Source: Bradyrhizobium oropedii
GTDB taxonomy: Bacteria > Pseudomonadota > Alphaproteobacteria > Rhizobiales > Xanthobacteraceae
Assembly: GCF_020889685.1 (NCBI RefSeq)
Contig: NZ_JACMYO010000093.1
Span: 1-32,271 of the forward strand
Length of the DNA: 32,271 bases
Direction of reading: 5' to 3'
Part shown: positions 1 through 7,442 of the stretch, in pieces
Layout of the letters: every line of letters begins with the position of its first letter
Numbering within the stretch: position 1 is the stretch's first letter
The notes under the pieces: model-generated
What the model saw: only the letters and a program-made list of their open reading frames with translations
Told to the model about the DNA's origin: nothing
Database searches by the model: none
Program-made: the position numbers and the translations under genes

Positions 1-21
1 TTTAACGATCGGGGCTTCACC

Positions 22-91
22 TGCGCGCGATCAGATTGGAACGCTGCGCGGCATCAGATTGGAATAGCTGCGCGCGATCATCGGAATCCGC
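22..91. repeat. IS21-type subterminal repeats (three copies)
   Basis: Three direct repeats of about 23 bp begin at 22, 45 and 69. Each opens with TGCGCG and carries a core close to ATCAGATTGGAA; the third is degenerate (ATCATCGGAA). Tandem subterminal repeats of this kind are a feature of IS21-family ends, where the transposase binds. An istB remnant follows in the expected orientation about 200 bp on, so this is read as the left end of a decayed IS21 element. The outermost terminus lies at or beyond the window edge. Confidence 0.6.
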
Positions 92-290
92 AACCAGCTA
101 TTGTTTGTTACGATGATGCCGCCTTGCATGGCTCCAGCCTACTTTTCTCGTCGATAACAGTGCACACGTCGGACGCGCGCGGCCAAGCAGAGAGAAAGCT
201 GTCGCGCATCTAATTGCGTGCTCCGGACGATCGTGATCAAGTCCCAAACATTCCAGGTGAACTGGTCTTTGCCCGACAGCAGAGGTTGAG

Positions 291-800
291 ATGCCGACAG
301 AGATACTGTCCATGCGCCGCATTCGCGACGTTCTACGCCTGCGGGCCGCCCACATGCCGCCCGATTGGCTCGGTCTACTCGTCGATCGCGAGGTCACCGC
401 CCGCAACAATCGTTGCCTTGTACGGCGCTTGGCCAATGTCAACTCCGCTCTAGGCCGCCACCATCGAGAGTGTCGACTATCGCACCGCTCGTGGTCTCGA
501 TCGCTGCCTCTTTCATAGGTCTCACCACCTGCCAATGAAGCCGCGAGAACAACCATCTCCTCATCGTCAGTCCGACCGGCACCGGCCCGCTCGGCAAAAA
601 GCGTCTGCCGCGATGGCTTCTCCGTCCTCTACAAGCGCGTTGCCCGGCTTGTTCGCCGATCTCACCCGGGCGCGCGGCGAAGGCCGTCTCCCCCGTCTAA
701 TCGCGGCGCTCGAGCGCGTCAGTCTGCTCATCCTTTACTACTGGGGACCCGAAGCACTCACTGCCGACTGGCGCCGCGATCTGCCCGAGATCGTCGATGA
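291..800 (+). pseudogene. istB: istB remnant (IS21 helper ATPase), frameshifted
   Basis: Conceptual translation in shifting frames gives a nearly complete IstB, the AAA+ ATPase that assists IS21 transposition. An N-terminal part includes WLGLLVDREVTARNN (from about 360). A middle part in another frame reads like VDYRTARGLDR and NNHLLIVSPTGTG (about 470-580), the Walker A region, but the usual GKS lysine motif is damaged. A third frame gives LFADLTRARGEGRLPRL, LIAALERVSLLILYYWGPE and EIVDD (650-800), where the Walker B consensus LILDDWGPE has become LILYYWGPE. No istA was found between the end repeats and istB, so a large internal deletion is likely. The gene is non-functional. Confidence 0.8.
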
Positions 801-806
801 TTTTTT

Positions 807-971
807 GGGTTCAACTTCGTCATCGAAAGCGCCCGCTTGCTTCTGGCCCCGCACGCGGATTGGGTTTGGACAAAGTCGTGGCAGTTCGACAGGCCATGGA
901 GAACGTATCCCTCCGTTGAGGACTTCGTCGTACGCGTACCATGGAACGTGTCGCCGGCGAGAAACTCCTAA
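807..971 (+). pseudogene. Orphan C-terminal reading-frame fragment, unidentified
   Basis: Directly after the istB homology an open frame of about 54 codons runs to a TAA. It includes the stretches RLLLAPHADWVWTKSWQFDR and VEDFVVRVPW. Its tryptophan-rich, protein-like composition differs from the surrounding debris, and it has no start codon of its own. It could be the 3' end of a gene cut by the IS21 insertion. I do not recognise the family, and it may be a chance open frame. Confidence 0.25.
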
Positions 972-1159
972 GCCGCCTAGGCGCTTGAAGTCGATGCTGT
1001 GGGTGCGGCCTTGACAAGCCCTTTGGTCCTAAAGCCGGCATACCAGCCAAGCTTAAAGTTAGCCCCCGTTTCCCCTGGAGGGACCCACTCCGATCTTCAG
1101 AATCCGGGAGTTGGACGTGGTTAAGGCTGCTCTGCTGAAGCTCGCCTCCTTTGAAAGCA

Positions 1160-1576
1160 TCAACTCGGTCGCGCTGCAACAACCGAGATTTCAACCAGCG
1201 TACCTGGGGAAAGGGTTGCCCCGATGCATGCTCGCTGGGGCCAGTGTTCAGGGTTATCACCCACCCATCCTTTCCACGCTACGTCAAACTCTTTCTTGTT
1301 ATCTAGGTTCGAGAGAAAGATATTCGCAGATACCAAATAACGCTTATCCGTATTGAAGTGCCCTAGTACACGCTCGATCTTCGCAAACGCTGCGGCTATC
1401 TGGCCGTCCAGGTCAAGCGTCTTGTCGTCGGATGTAGCGACGGCCCAGATTAGATTGCCGTAGGCAGAGCCTGAACTCCGCCCAGGCGCCACGCCTGGTG
1501 CACGATCTATCGGAAATCCCGAGCTCACGTTTACCCTCCGGAAAGGTCGCCTAGCGTCGACGGTGCGGCGAGACAT
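1160..1576 (-). CDS. RidA/YjgF/UK114-family protein
   Basis: From ATG at 1576 this encodes 138 residues. Most of the C-terminal part resembles the RidA superfamily: a stretch SGSAYGNLIWAVATS, then LDGQIAAAFAKIERVLGHF, then a beta-strand region (RYLVSANIFLSNL), the WKGWVGDNPEHWPQRACIG segment and the closing LSPGTLVEISVVA. Archetypal RidA deaminates reactive 2-aminoacrylate and similar enamines as a cytoplasmic trimer; divergent subfamilies have other or unknown activities. The archetypal substrate-binding arginine near the C-terminus (usually in an R-x-x-V context) aligns here with RACIG. The N-terminal 20-30 residues are Arg-rich and unlike the family, so the 5' end may have been replaced. 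An upstream TTG at 1612 is possible. The gene stands alone, downstream of a phosphodiesterase scrap and surrounded by IS debris, so expression is uncertain. Confidence 0.7.
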   Translation of the reverse strand: MSRRTVDARRPFRRVNVSSGFPIDRAPGVAPGRSSGSAYGNLIWAVATSDDKTLDLDGQIAAAFAKIERVLGHFNTDKRYLVSANIFLSNLDNKKEFDVAWKGWVGDNPEHWPQRACIGATLSPGTLVEISVVAARPS

Positions 1577-1849
1577 GCGAGCGATCCTGGCCACAGTCGT
1601 GCGGCGCGTCAAGGTTACCTAAGTTCGCCCCAAGCACTGTACTTTCAGTTTGGAATAGAATGCAATGAGGTTGTAAGAACGGCTTGTTTAATCGTCCGTC
1701 TCGCTCTCCGGTCTCTCTTCAACAGATTTGCTCTGGATGACGTTAGATGTGCGTGTCGCTTAGGACATCATTTTCCGGACGCTTAGCAAACGGCCCCAAG
1801 CAGATGCAATGACGACTTCGTAGGCCCTCTCTTTGCGCAGCAGACTTAT

Positions 1850-1975
1850 TGTTCGATCGACATATTGGTTGCCAATCATCCTCATGTTGATCGGGGATTT
1901 CCTCCTAATCAAACTCGGGGAATGCGACCTGCGTTCCGCTGGGGATGGCGCGCAAGAGTTCCACCCTTTTGCTGT
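1850..1975 (-). pseudogene. Fragment of an NPP-type phosphodiesterase gene (paralogue of 21079-22617)
   Basis: This stretch is clearly similar at base level to about 22366-22500, which encodes the active-site region of the intact phosphodiesterase. Read on the minus strand it gives AIPSGTQVAFPEFD, then a stop, then PDQHEDDWQPICRSN. These correspond to VYPSETRVAFPSLITG and PDQHGMIGNKYVDRT in the intact gene. The in-frame stop and indels show decay. Only about 40 codons survive, and the IS3 remnant borders it upstream. It could be a relic of a second operon copy or of a related gene brought in separately. Confidence 0.75.
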
Positions 1976-2054
1976 GATTGATCTGAGGCCGGCAAACTGA
2001 ACGGATTTTGGCCAGAGTTTTCGCTGCCGAATCCTCTCGGCTGGGAGTCGCCAA

Positions 2055-2330
2055 GAAGGATGAAGGCCTCAGATTTTCGGATGGCCAGAAGGCGTTCATT
2101 CTCAAGCAAGGCAACGACGGGATTGCGGTAGCGGAGATCTGCCGCAACGCCGGAATCAGCCAAGCGCCTGTTTCAAACTGAAAGAAAAAGTACGTCGGAG
2201 TGTTGCCGGCCGAGATGCGACGGTTGAAGCAGCAGAGATGCTGCAGGGCGTGATCCGCCGAAAGCTATGAAGCATGGCCGGAAGCGCAAGATGGTCGGTG
2301 AGGTCCTTAGCGCGTGACGCGCGTCGGCTG
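2055..2330 (+). pseudogene. IS3-family orfA remnant (plus a few codons of orfB)
   Basis: The plus strand reads EGLRFSDGQKAFILKQGND, then GIAVAEICRNAGISQ, then after a frame change KKKYVGVLPAEMRRLKQ, and after a deletion EMLQGVIRRKL. This is the helix-turn-helix and leucine-zipper order of IS3 OrfA proteins (compare SDAQKAFILKQ / AEICRKAGISQATYFNWKKKY in related elements). The central coiled-coil segment is missing. A following MKHGRKRKMVGEV resembles the start of OrfB. The element is clearly dead and has no recognisable orfB body. Confidence 0.75.
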
Positions 2331-2454
2331 CGAGCCTTTTGCCAACGTGGCCGATAATATTGCGGCCCATGTGACTGGGGAACGATATAGGCCAACCGCC
2401 TTGCGCGCAGGGCCACAGAGGGGACCAATCGGACGGCGCGTCCCTGCGGACCGT

Positions 2455-3399
2455 CTACCCTTTTACGTTGAGGGATTTGGGCGAGTGATACAATTCCCGC
2501 AGCGCCCAACGCAAACTCAGCGTGCTTGTCCAACGGTGATGTATCTCGTCTGGAAATATTTTGACGTTAAGCTTCAATGAAGGGTAATTGCGTAGCTTCA
2601 GCGTCTCAGCCATCAAACTCATGGAACTCACGACATGAAACGGTGTGATTGTGCCGCCCTGCAAAATTTCGCCCTCTCCCGCGCTTAAAAACAGATTTGC
2701 GGCCAAGTCGGAGTGAGCCCGCGCATATTGCTGTTCTGCCCTGAATTGCATGCCATCGCCATAGGCGAGTGGGGGACTGTTGCAGATATAACTCTTGAAG
2801 GCACCCGCGTTTTCAAACAGAGCGAAGACGCAAAACATACCTCCCTGAGAGCTACCATAGAGGACGTGATCGTCCGACATAAGGTAGCGCTTACCCAAAT
2901 CATTTCTCAGCGCACCAGTAACAAATGAAACAAAATCAGAGCCGCCGCCCGTCTCGTTAGATGCCAATCCGGAAAGCTCGATTTGCTTCTGTAACTCCGG
3001 ATTGTTCTTTGCTATATCCACCTTCGGAAGGAAATCGTATGTTCGACGTTTCAGCATTTCGGCGCTAGCAGCGGGCGGGGCACCTATGGCGACGATGATC
3101 ATTTCCTGATCGATTCCGGAAAGAGTCAGTGTATCGATAGCCCACTTGAATCGAAAGCTTCCGTCGGTAACCCAGAGCACGGGATATGTCTTGCCGCTAT
3201 CGAAATAGCTCGGAGGCAATGCTACCTGAATTTGGTGATCCCATGGCAAACCTGCTCCGCGGATGAGGCGGGCCGGCTGGATGAAGTAGCCATGATATTC
3301 TTCATTATGGGTAATTTCGGAGCGCGGGGGCGTCTGAGCTGACGCATAGGTTACCGTCATAACCATGCAACCAATGATGAACCTATATAATTTTATCAT
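2455..3399 (-). CDS. Exported alpha/beta-hydrolase, esterase D/Fes-like
   Basis: The 314-residue reading from ATG at 3399 starts with a signal peptide (MIKLYRFIIGCMVMTVTYASA, cleavage probably after residue 21), which is why this start is preferred over the 369-codon frame opening at 3564 that overlaps the next gene upstream. The fold resembles the esterase D / enterochelin-esterase-like alpha/beta hydrolases: strand VLWVTDGSF (about 74-82), nucleophile elbow GSSQG at 182-186 with Ser184, and a candidate catalytic His at 287 or 288 in DEIHHRW. Such enzymes hydrolyse ester bonds, including those in siderophore and acyl-sugar conjugates. It is the last gene of operon 1, about 125 bp after the preceding gene, so it may be co-transcribed. 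A periplasmic esterase behind a TonB receptor could release the imported ligand; that is inference. Confidence 0.75.
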   Translation of the reverse strand: MIKLYRFIIGCMVMTVTYASAQTPPRSEITHNEEYHGYFIQPARLIRGAGLPWDHQIQVALPPSYFDSGKTYPVLWVTDGSFRFKWAIDTLTLSGIDQEMIIVAIGAPPAASAEMLKRRTYDFLPKVDIAKNNPELQKQIELSGLASNETGGGSDFVSFVTGALRNDLGKRYLMSDDHVLYGSSQGGMFCVFALFENAGAFKSYICNSPPLAYGDGMQFRAEQQYARAHSDLAANLFLSAGEGEILQGGTITPFHVVSSMSLMAETLKLRNYPSLKLNVKIFPDEIHHRWTSTLSLRWALRELYHSPKSLNVKG

Positions 3400-3523
3400 T
3401 CGCGTTCCGATCGTGTCCGAGGACGTGGTGTAGGGGTCGTGAGTTCTAGTTTGATTGGGCTCGTGCTCAACTGACGAACCAAATGCTCTGCCTCGCAAGG
3501 CCCGAGGACGATCAACCCGCCCC

Positions 3524-5071
3524 TCACCGTTCTTGCCCTGTTGCCACCGTGGCGGGCGCGCCATTGCTGACTTGATGTTGGGGCTGAGGCGGCGTCAAAG
3601 GATTACCTCGCTCATCGAGCTTGTTGCCGCGGCTGTCGATGCGGTCACCATCGTCATCGATCGGGTTACCGTACGTGTCCACGCCCACGCCATCCGGCCA
3701 ATGAGGACGATCGAGCGTGAGGAAGAAATCCCTGCTGGGAAGGTCCTTCATCGCTCGTTCAAGCGTAGGAAAGGCGGCGGTCTGCGAGACGCCCGGTGGG
3801 GGATTTTGGGGAATGCGGGTTTTGGCGCCTTTGATGAACGCTGCCTTATTTGCCTCGGTGCCCTTCATTCGCCACTGCTCACCTGCCACTATCGGAATTT
3901 CCATAGGCTTGTCGGGGTCCACGACAAAAGCCGAAGACATCTTGATACGGAACGCGGTGGAGATGCCGTCATATTGGCCGGTCATTTCGTTGTACATGCC
4001 ATCCGCATTGCGGCGGAGTGCGAAGTAAAGCGCCACGTGATCCTCATAACGAGTGACGTCCAGGCCGCCGCCATCGTTAACGAAGGCGGCTTCAGCATAA
4101 AGATCGCGCCAGTTCTTGTAGCCGCCTATTAGACCAGTGCCGCTTAGGCCATCGTGAGCAATGTCGAGACGCATCTTGCCTTTTGTAAGGTCCATGTCGC
4201 CGGTCATGTGGTAGACATAGGCGATGCGCGGCATGTGAAGATGCTCAACATGCTCTGTCTCGACCGCGCCATTTGTGATTTTCGCTTTCAGCTTGGTGTA
4301 CTGGGTGGATTTCAGAATACGGTAGGAATAGTCGGCAGCAATTCCACCGCGGGAATCTCGTACAATCTTGTCCGGCGAGTAACCGATCTCAACCGTCGCA
4401 TCACTATCATTCATCGGATCCTGGTTGCCGGAGACACGCAGAACCATCGTGTAGAGACCGAACAGCATACTATCGCGAACCGCCAGGGCGTACGGTGCAT
4501 TGCCATTGCCACGCCATGGCGCGTCGCATCCCCAGGCGCGGTATAAAGCGTTGTCGACCCCTTTTTCTCCACCGGGGCTGACGAAGTCATTGGGTCCGAC
4601 GTTGCCATCAAGATTGAGACCGTCGGCGATGCGACTGGTCACTTGCGGCTGGCCGGGATCATCGGCAGCCCAGGGATTGGTGTAGGTTTCGATGCCACGC
4701 TTGTATCCGCGATAGGCTAGGGCGCGTCGCCAGATATATCGGCGCACTTGCCCCGGGTCGCGGACCTGGTCCAGCCCAGGGGGGGCAGCGATCCAGTCGA
4801 TGTCTTGCTGCGAACGCCACTTCTGGCGCGCCAGCGCGATCCTGGTCTGGTCAGGATTGGCGAAATGAGTAGTACTCCCACGGGGGCAATCTACCCCCGG
4901 CTCGATCTCCCCGCCGCGAGTAAAATCAGGCCGCCCCCCATAGCGGAAGGCATATTCATAGGCACTCACCACAAAGCCGCGAGTCCAGGTATCTGCCGCG
5001 GCGGGTAAAGCTGCGCTGCAGGTCAAGGCTGTGGCAGCCGCAAAAGCTAATAGCGCTCTACTCATCTTCAT
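3524..5071 (-). CDS. Large exported protein of unknown function, Asp/Gly-rich tail
   Basis: The ATG at 5071 is preceded by a good ribosome-binding site (AGGGAGA). The 515-residue product opens with a cleavable signal peptide ending near ALPAAA (residue 26). The mature part is rich in aromatic residues and glycine and has no family I recognise. A cluster TEHVEHLHMPRIAYVYHM (about residues 266-283) has several His and Met that could bind metal. The C-terminal 70 residues contain short near-repeats: DTYGNPIDDDGDRIDSRGN then KLDERGNPL, a D-x-x-G-N pattern repeated about every 10-12 residues, then a Pro/Gln-rich end. It lies 25 bp downstream of the cupredoxin gene, so it is co-transcribed. A periplasmic or surface role in the redox/uptake system is plausible but undemonstrated. 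Confidence 0.8.
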   Translation of the reverse strand: MKMSRALLAFAAATALTCSAALPAAADTWTRGFVVSAYEYAFRYGGRPDFTRGGEIEPGVDCPRGSTTHFANPDQTRIALARQKWRSQQDIDWIAAPPGLDQVRDPGQVRRYIWRRALAYRGYKRGIETYTNPWAADDPGQPQVTSRIADGLNLDGNVGPNDFVSPGGEKGVDNALYRAWGCDAPWRGNGNAPYALAVRDSMLFGLYTMVLRVSGNQDPMNDSDATVEIGYSPDKIVRDSRGGIAADYSYRILKSTQYTKLKAKITNGAVETEHVEHLHMPRIAYVYHMTGDMDLTKGKMRLDIAHDGLSGTGLIGGYKNWRDLYAEAAFVNDGGGLDVTRYEDHVALYFALRRNADGMYNEMTGQYDGISTAFRIKMSSAFVVDPDKPMEIPIVAGEQWRMKGTEANKAAFIKGAKTRIPQNPPPGVSQTAAFPTLERAMKDLPSRDFFLTLDRPHWPDGVGVDTYGNPIDDDGDRIDSRGNKLDERGNPLTPPQPQHQVSNGAPATVATGQER

Positions 5072-5096
5072 GACGCTCTCCCTTCAACGGCAGGAT

Positions 5097-5486
5097 CTAG
5101 GACACGACGACAGTTCCAGCCATTCCCATCGCTTCGTGAAACTTGCAGACATACTTGTAGGTGCCCCTTACCGTGAAGGTGTGGCTGAAGGTGGCGCCCT
5201 CCTCCATATTGCCGGAATCGAATGGCGCCGCGCCCGCCGGCAATACGACATGCGAAGCCGTCGTCGCTTGTGCAGGATCGAAGGTGACGGAGTGGGTAAT
5301 GACCGCGGGATTGGTCCACTTCACGGTGTCGCCCACGCTGATATTGATGGTCGCGGGCGCGAACGCGCCCTTGGGGCTGTTCTTCATCGAAACTTCGACG
5401 ATCTTGCCCTCGGCCAATGCGGGAGCAACCACAACAACCCCGAGGCTGGCGAGCAATTCAGTAAAGGCGCGACGATGAATCTTCAT
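5097..5486 (-). CDS. Cupredoxin (plastocyanin/pseudoazurin-like blue copper protein)
   Basis: This 129-residue protein has an export signal (MKIHRR then a hydrophobic core to APALA, residue 25) and one cupredoxin domain. Type 1 copper ligands are visible: His65 in AVITHSV, Cys114 and His117 in YVCKFH, and Met122 in GMAG, with the spacing C-x2-H-x4-M of plastocyanins. The VGDTVKWTNP strand (residues 51-60) is also typical. Such proteins shuttle single electrons in the periplasm. The start follows an AAGGA ribosome-binding site. It sits 16 bp from the gene upstream and 25 bp from the gene downstream within operon 1, together with cytochromes c and b561, so electron exchange among these partners is the simplest reading. 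The family call is secure; the partner assignment is inference. Confidence 0.92.
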   Translation of the reverse strand: MKIHRRAFTELLASLGVVVVAPALAEGKIVEVSMKNSPKGAFAPATINISVGDTVKWTNPAVITHSVTFDPAQATTASHVVLPAGAAPFDSGNMEEGATFSHTFTVRGTYKYVCKFHEAMGMAGTVVVS

Positions 5487-5502
5487 TGGACGTTCCTTGC
5501 GG

Positions 5503-6129
5503 TTATTCCGGCGGCGAGACCTGATTAATCAGGAGGTCGGATACCGCTCCGGCTTCAAAAGCCAGCGGATTGACGTCATCCATCTGGCCCTTATGGAGCA
5601 CGATGTCTGCACTGACCTCGAAATCCGTGATGATTTTCGGGCCATCCGTGATGAAGGCTGCGCCTGCGAAAGGACTCCAGCTTTTCCAGACCGGGGAGCT
5701 GCTGGTCTTGTAGCGCCAGACAGGGCGGAAATACTCCATGCGGAAACTGTAACGCAGCCCGGCGGGATCGCGTTGGGGCACGGGCGCTGTGTCAGCTTTG
5801 GTGCGGGATTCAACAAATGTGAACCAGCTCGCCTTCTGCTCCATGGTCAGTTCCGCGGCGCGATAGGTGAGATATTTCTCGATATCGCTTTGGGTTGTGA
5901 ATTTATGGCCAGCGACCACCAAGTGAAACTGGTCGGAGCCCATTTTCGTCGCCGTGAAAACACCGGGCTTGGCGGGCGGCACCAAGGGGAGATTGTCGGA
6001 GGAAGCCTGGGCGGGCTTGGCCGGCGCGGGCGTTAAAGCCGGGGTGGCCGTCGGATCAGCCGCCAAACTGATTCCGGCCAAGGCGCAAAGCGCGACGAGG
6101 GCCACCCCGGTAGCAATACTGCGTTTCAT
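5503..6129 (-). CDS. Small exported protein, CC0125/CC1285-like
   Basis: The 208-residue product starts with a signal peptide (MKRSIATGVALVALCALAGISLAA) and a Pro/Ala-rich linker (residues 25-55). The next 60 residues (GVFTATKMGSDQFHLVVAG, then IEKYLTYRAAELTMEQKASW) resemble the CC0125/CC1285 family of Caulobacter-type envelope lipoproteins, in which a strand with F-x-V-x-F-x-G precedes YL-x-YRAAELT. Those proteins have no established function. No lipobox Cys is positioned as in a lipoprotein: the only Cys in the leader lies in LVALCALAG, so a lipid anchor is possible but not convincing. The C-terminal half (YRYSF-type aromatic strands, KSWSPFAGAAF) is unrecognised. It is tightly spaced between cytochrome b561 (29 bp) and the cupredoxin (16 bp). 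Confidence 0.7.
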   Translation of the reverse strand: MKRSIATGVALVALCALAGISLAADPTATPALTPAPAKPAQASSDNLPLVPPAKPGVFTATKMGSDQFHLVVAGHKFTTQSDIEKYLTYRAAELTMEQKASWFTFVESRTKADTAPVPQRDPAGLRYSFRMEYFRPVWRYKTSSSPVWKSWSPFAGAAFITDGPKIITDFEVSADIVLHKGQMDDVNPLAFEAGAVSDLLINQVSPPE

Positions 6130-6158
6130 TCTTTCCTGCCTTGTTCTTTTCTCGGATC

Positions 6159-6884
6159 CTAGAAATAGAAGCCGATCGACACTGCGTACACGATGGCGGT
6201 CGCGAGGACAGCACCGATTACAAATCGCCAGAGGGGGCGTGCGCCCCCGATTTCCGTTTCGGCAGTTTCGCCAATATCGCCTGCGTCAACTGGACGCTTG
6301 CCGTGGATCATGGGGCCAATGAGATTCTGGCGCTTGTAGATGAAGTGAAAGATCACGGCCGTCAGGTGCAGCGCGATCACCCATAGGAGGATATTGAACC
6401 AATGGTAGTGGAGATGCGCGAGGTCGCGGCCCTGCTTGAAGGTGACATAGCTCGACAGGGGCCCCGAATAGAGCCCATCCACATCGACCGCAAACAAGCC
6501 AAGAATGACAACCGCCAGGACCAGCCCCATCATGAAGACAATACTGATCGCTCCCAGCGCATTGTGGCCATGGCTGCGGGGAGTGTCGCGCCGGTGCAGC
6601 GTGCTGGCATAGTCGAGAATGGCTTTGGGGCCCCGCACGAAATTGACAAAGCGCGCGGTTGAAGAGCCGACCACCCCCCAATAGAGACGCATCAGCACGA
6701 TCCACAAGACCGCACAACCGCTATAGAGATGATATTCGAGTTCATTGTGAAGGCCGGTCCACCAGCAAACGCCGATTCCAATCACCAGCAGCCAATGCAT
6801 GGCGCGCACCGGCAGGTCCCAGACTCTCAGGTCCGTTGTGTCGGCCAATGCCGATTCCATGCGGCTCACCTCAGAGGAACTCAT
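6159..6884 (-). CDS. Membrane cytochrome b561 (Ni-hydrogenase b-type subunit family)
   Basis: The 241 residues have the arrangement of the bacterial di-haem cytochrome b561 / hydrogenase b-subunit family. RVWDLPVRAMHWLLV (about 19-33) carries the first haem His. A second helix region LEYHLYSGCAVLWIVLMRLYW (about 49-69) carries the next, followed by SHGHNALGAISIVFM, and late histidines in HYHWFNILLWVIALH and FHFIYKRQNLIGPMIHGKR. A final hydrophobic helix ends the protein. These proteins move electrons between the quinone pool and periplasmic carriers. The start overlaps a weak AGAG site; the gap to the cytochrome c gene is 8 bp. Here it probably connects the quinone pool to the neighbouring cytochrome c or cupredoxin; direction of flow is not evident. 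Confidence 0.9.
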   Translation of the reverse strand: MSSSEVSRMESALADTTDLRVWDLPVRAMHWLLVIGIGVCWWTGLHNELEYHLYSGCAVLWIVLMRLYWGVVGSSTARFVNFVRGPKAILDYASTLHRRDTPRSHGHNALGAISIVFMMGLVLAVVILGLFAVDVDGLYSGPLSSYVTFKQGRDLAHLHYHWFNILLWVIALHLTAVIFHFIYKRQNLIGPMIHGKRPVDAGDIGETAETEIGGARPLWRFVIGAVLATAIVYAVSIGFYF

Positions 6885-6892
6885 GAACCGCT

Positions 6893-7429
6893 CTAGTTGT
6901 CATTTTCTTTTGTGTAGTCGGGCGAACGATAGCTGTCATGGCAGGCCTTGCAGGCCTTGCCCATCGCTTCCACCTCCGCCTTCAGCGCATTCGCGTCCTT
7001 GCTGAGCGCAACCTGGTTCAGCTTCGCAGCCTCGACCTGCGCTAGTTTGCCCAATGTTACGAAATCATCATCGTTCTGCCAGATTGCCGGCAACGCATAG
7101 GTCTTGACTCCGGACTCAGGGCCGCTGCCTCTGGGAAACCAGTTCAAGAGGTATCCGCTACGATCCTTGATCGTCTGAGCGTTAGGCATGACCGTATTGT
7201 CCCAATCTATCCTTCTCTTCTTGAGCTCATCATTGATCGCCTTCAGCGCGCCGCCCATGTCACGCAACTTGTCCTGGCGGGACTTGATTTGAGCGACCGC
7301 AGCCGGATCCGCGGCAGCCCTCCAGAAGGCAAGACCAAACGCTACACACACCGCTATGGCAACGCAGCGGAAGCCCGACGCAGACATACGAACAACAACT
7401 CCAGGCTGAGATGGCGACTTACTTGTCAT
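6893..7429 (-). CDS. Class II cytochrome c (c'/c556-type)
   Basis: The product (178 residues from ATG at 7429; an ATG at 7387 is an alternative that places the hydrophobic leader nearer the N-terminus) has an export signal ending near FWRAAAD. A four-helix-bundle-type body follows, and a single C-terminal haem motif CKACH lies in AMGKACKACHDSYRS. C-terminal haem placement and an all-helical body with no histidine-rich N-terminus are the marks of cytochrome c'/c556. Members carry electrons or bind gases; c556 proteins usually keep a Met sixth ligand and here a Met lies near the start of the domain (LRDMGGALKAIND), consistent with a six-coordinate electron carrier. It pairs with cytochrome b561 8 bp downstream, a common partnership. 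Confidence 0.9.
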   Translation of the reverse strand: MTSKSPSQPGVVVRMSASGFRCVAIAVCVAFGLAFWRAAADPAAVAQIKSRQDKLRDMGGALKAINDELKKRRIDWDNTVMPNAQTIKDRSGYLLNWFPRGSGPESGVKTYALPAIWQNDDDFVTLGKLAQVEAAKLNQVALSKDANALKAEVEAMGKACKACHDSYRSPDYTKENDN

Positions 7430-7442
7430 GAAGCGGATGCTC

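Noticed and set aside
2156..2533. Minus-strand open frame of 125 codons next to the esterase
   Set aside because: It spans the IS3 orfA remnant antisense and overlaps the esterase 3' end; no support as a gene.
3400..3564. Longer N-terminus for the esterase (55 extra residues)
   Set aside because: It overlaps the upstream gene and is low-complexity; the internal ATG at 3399 gives a clean signal peptide.
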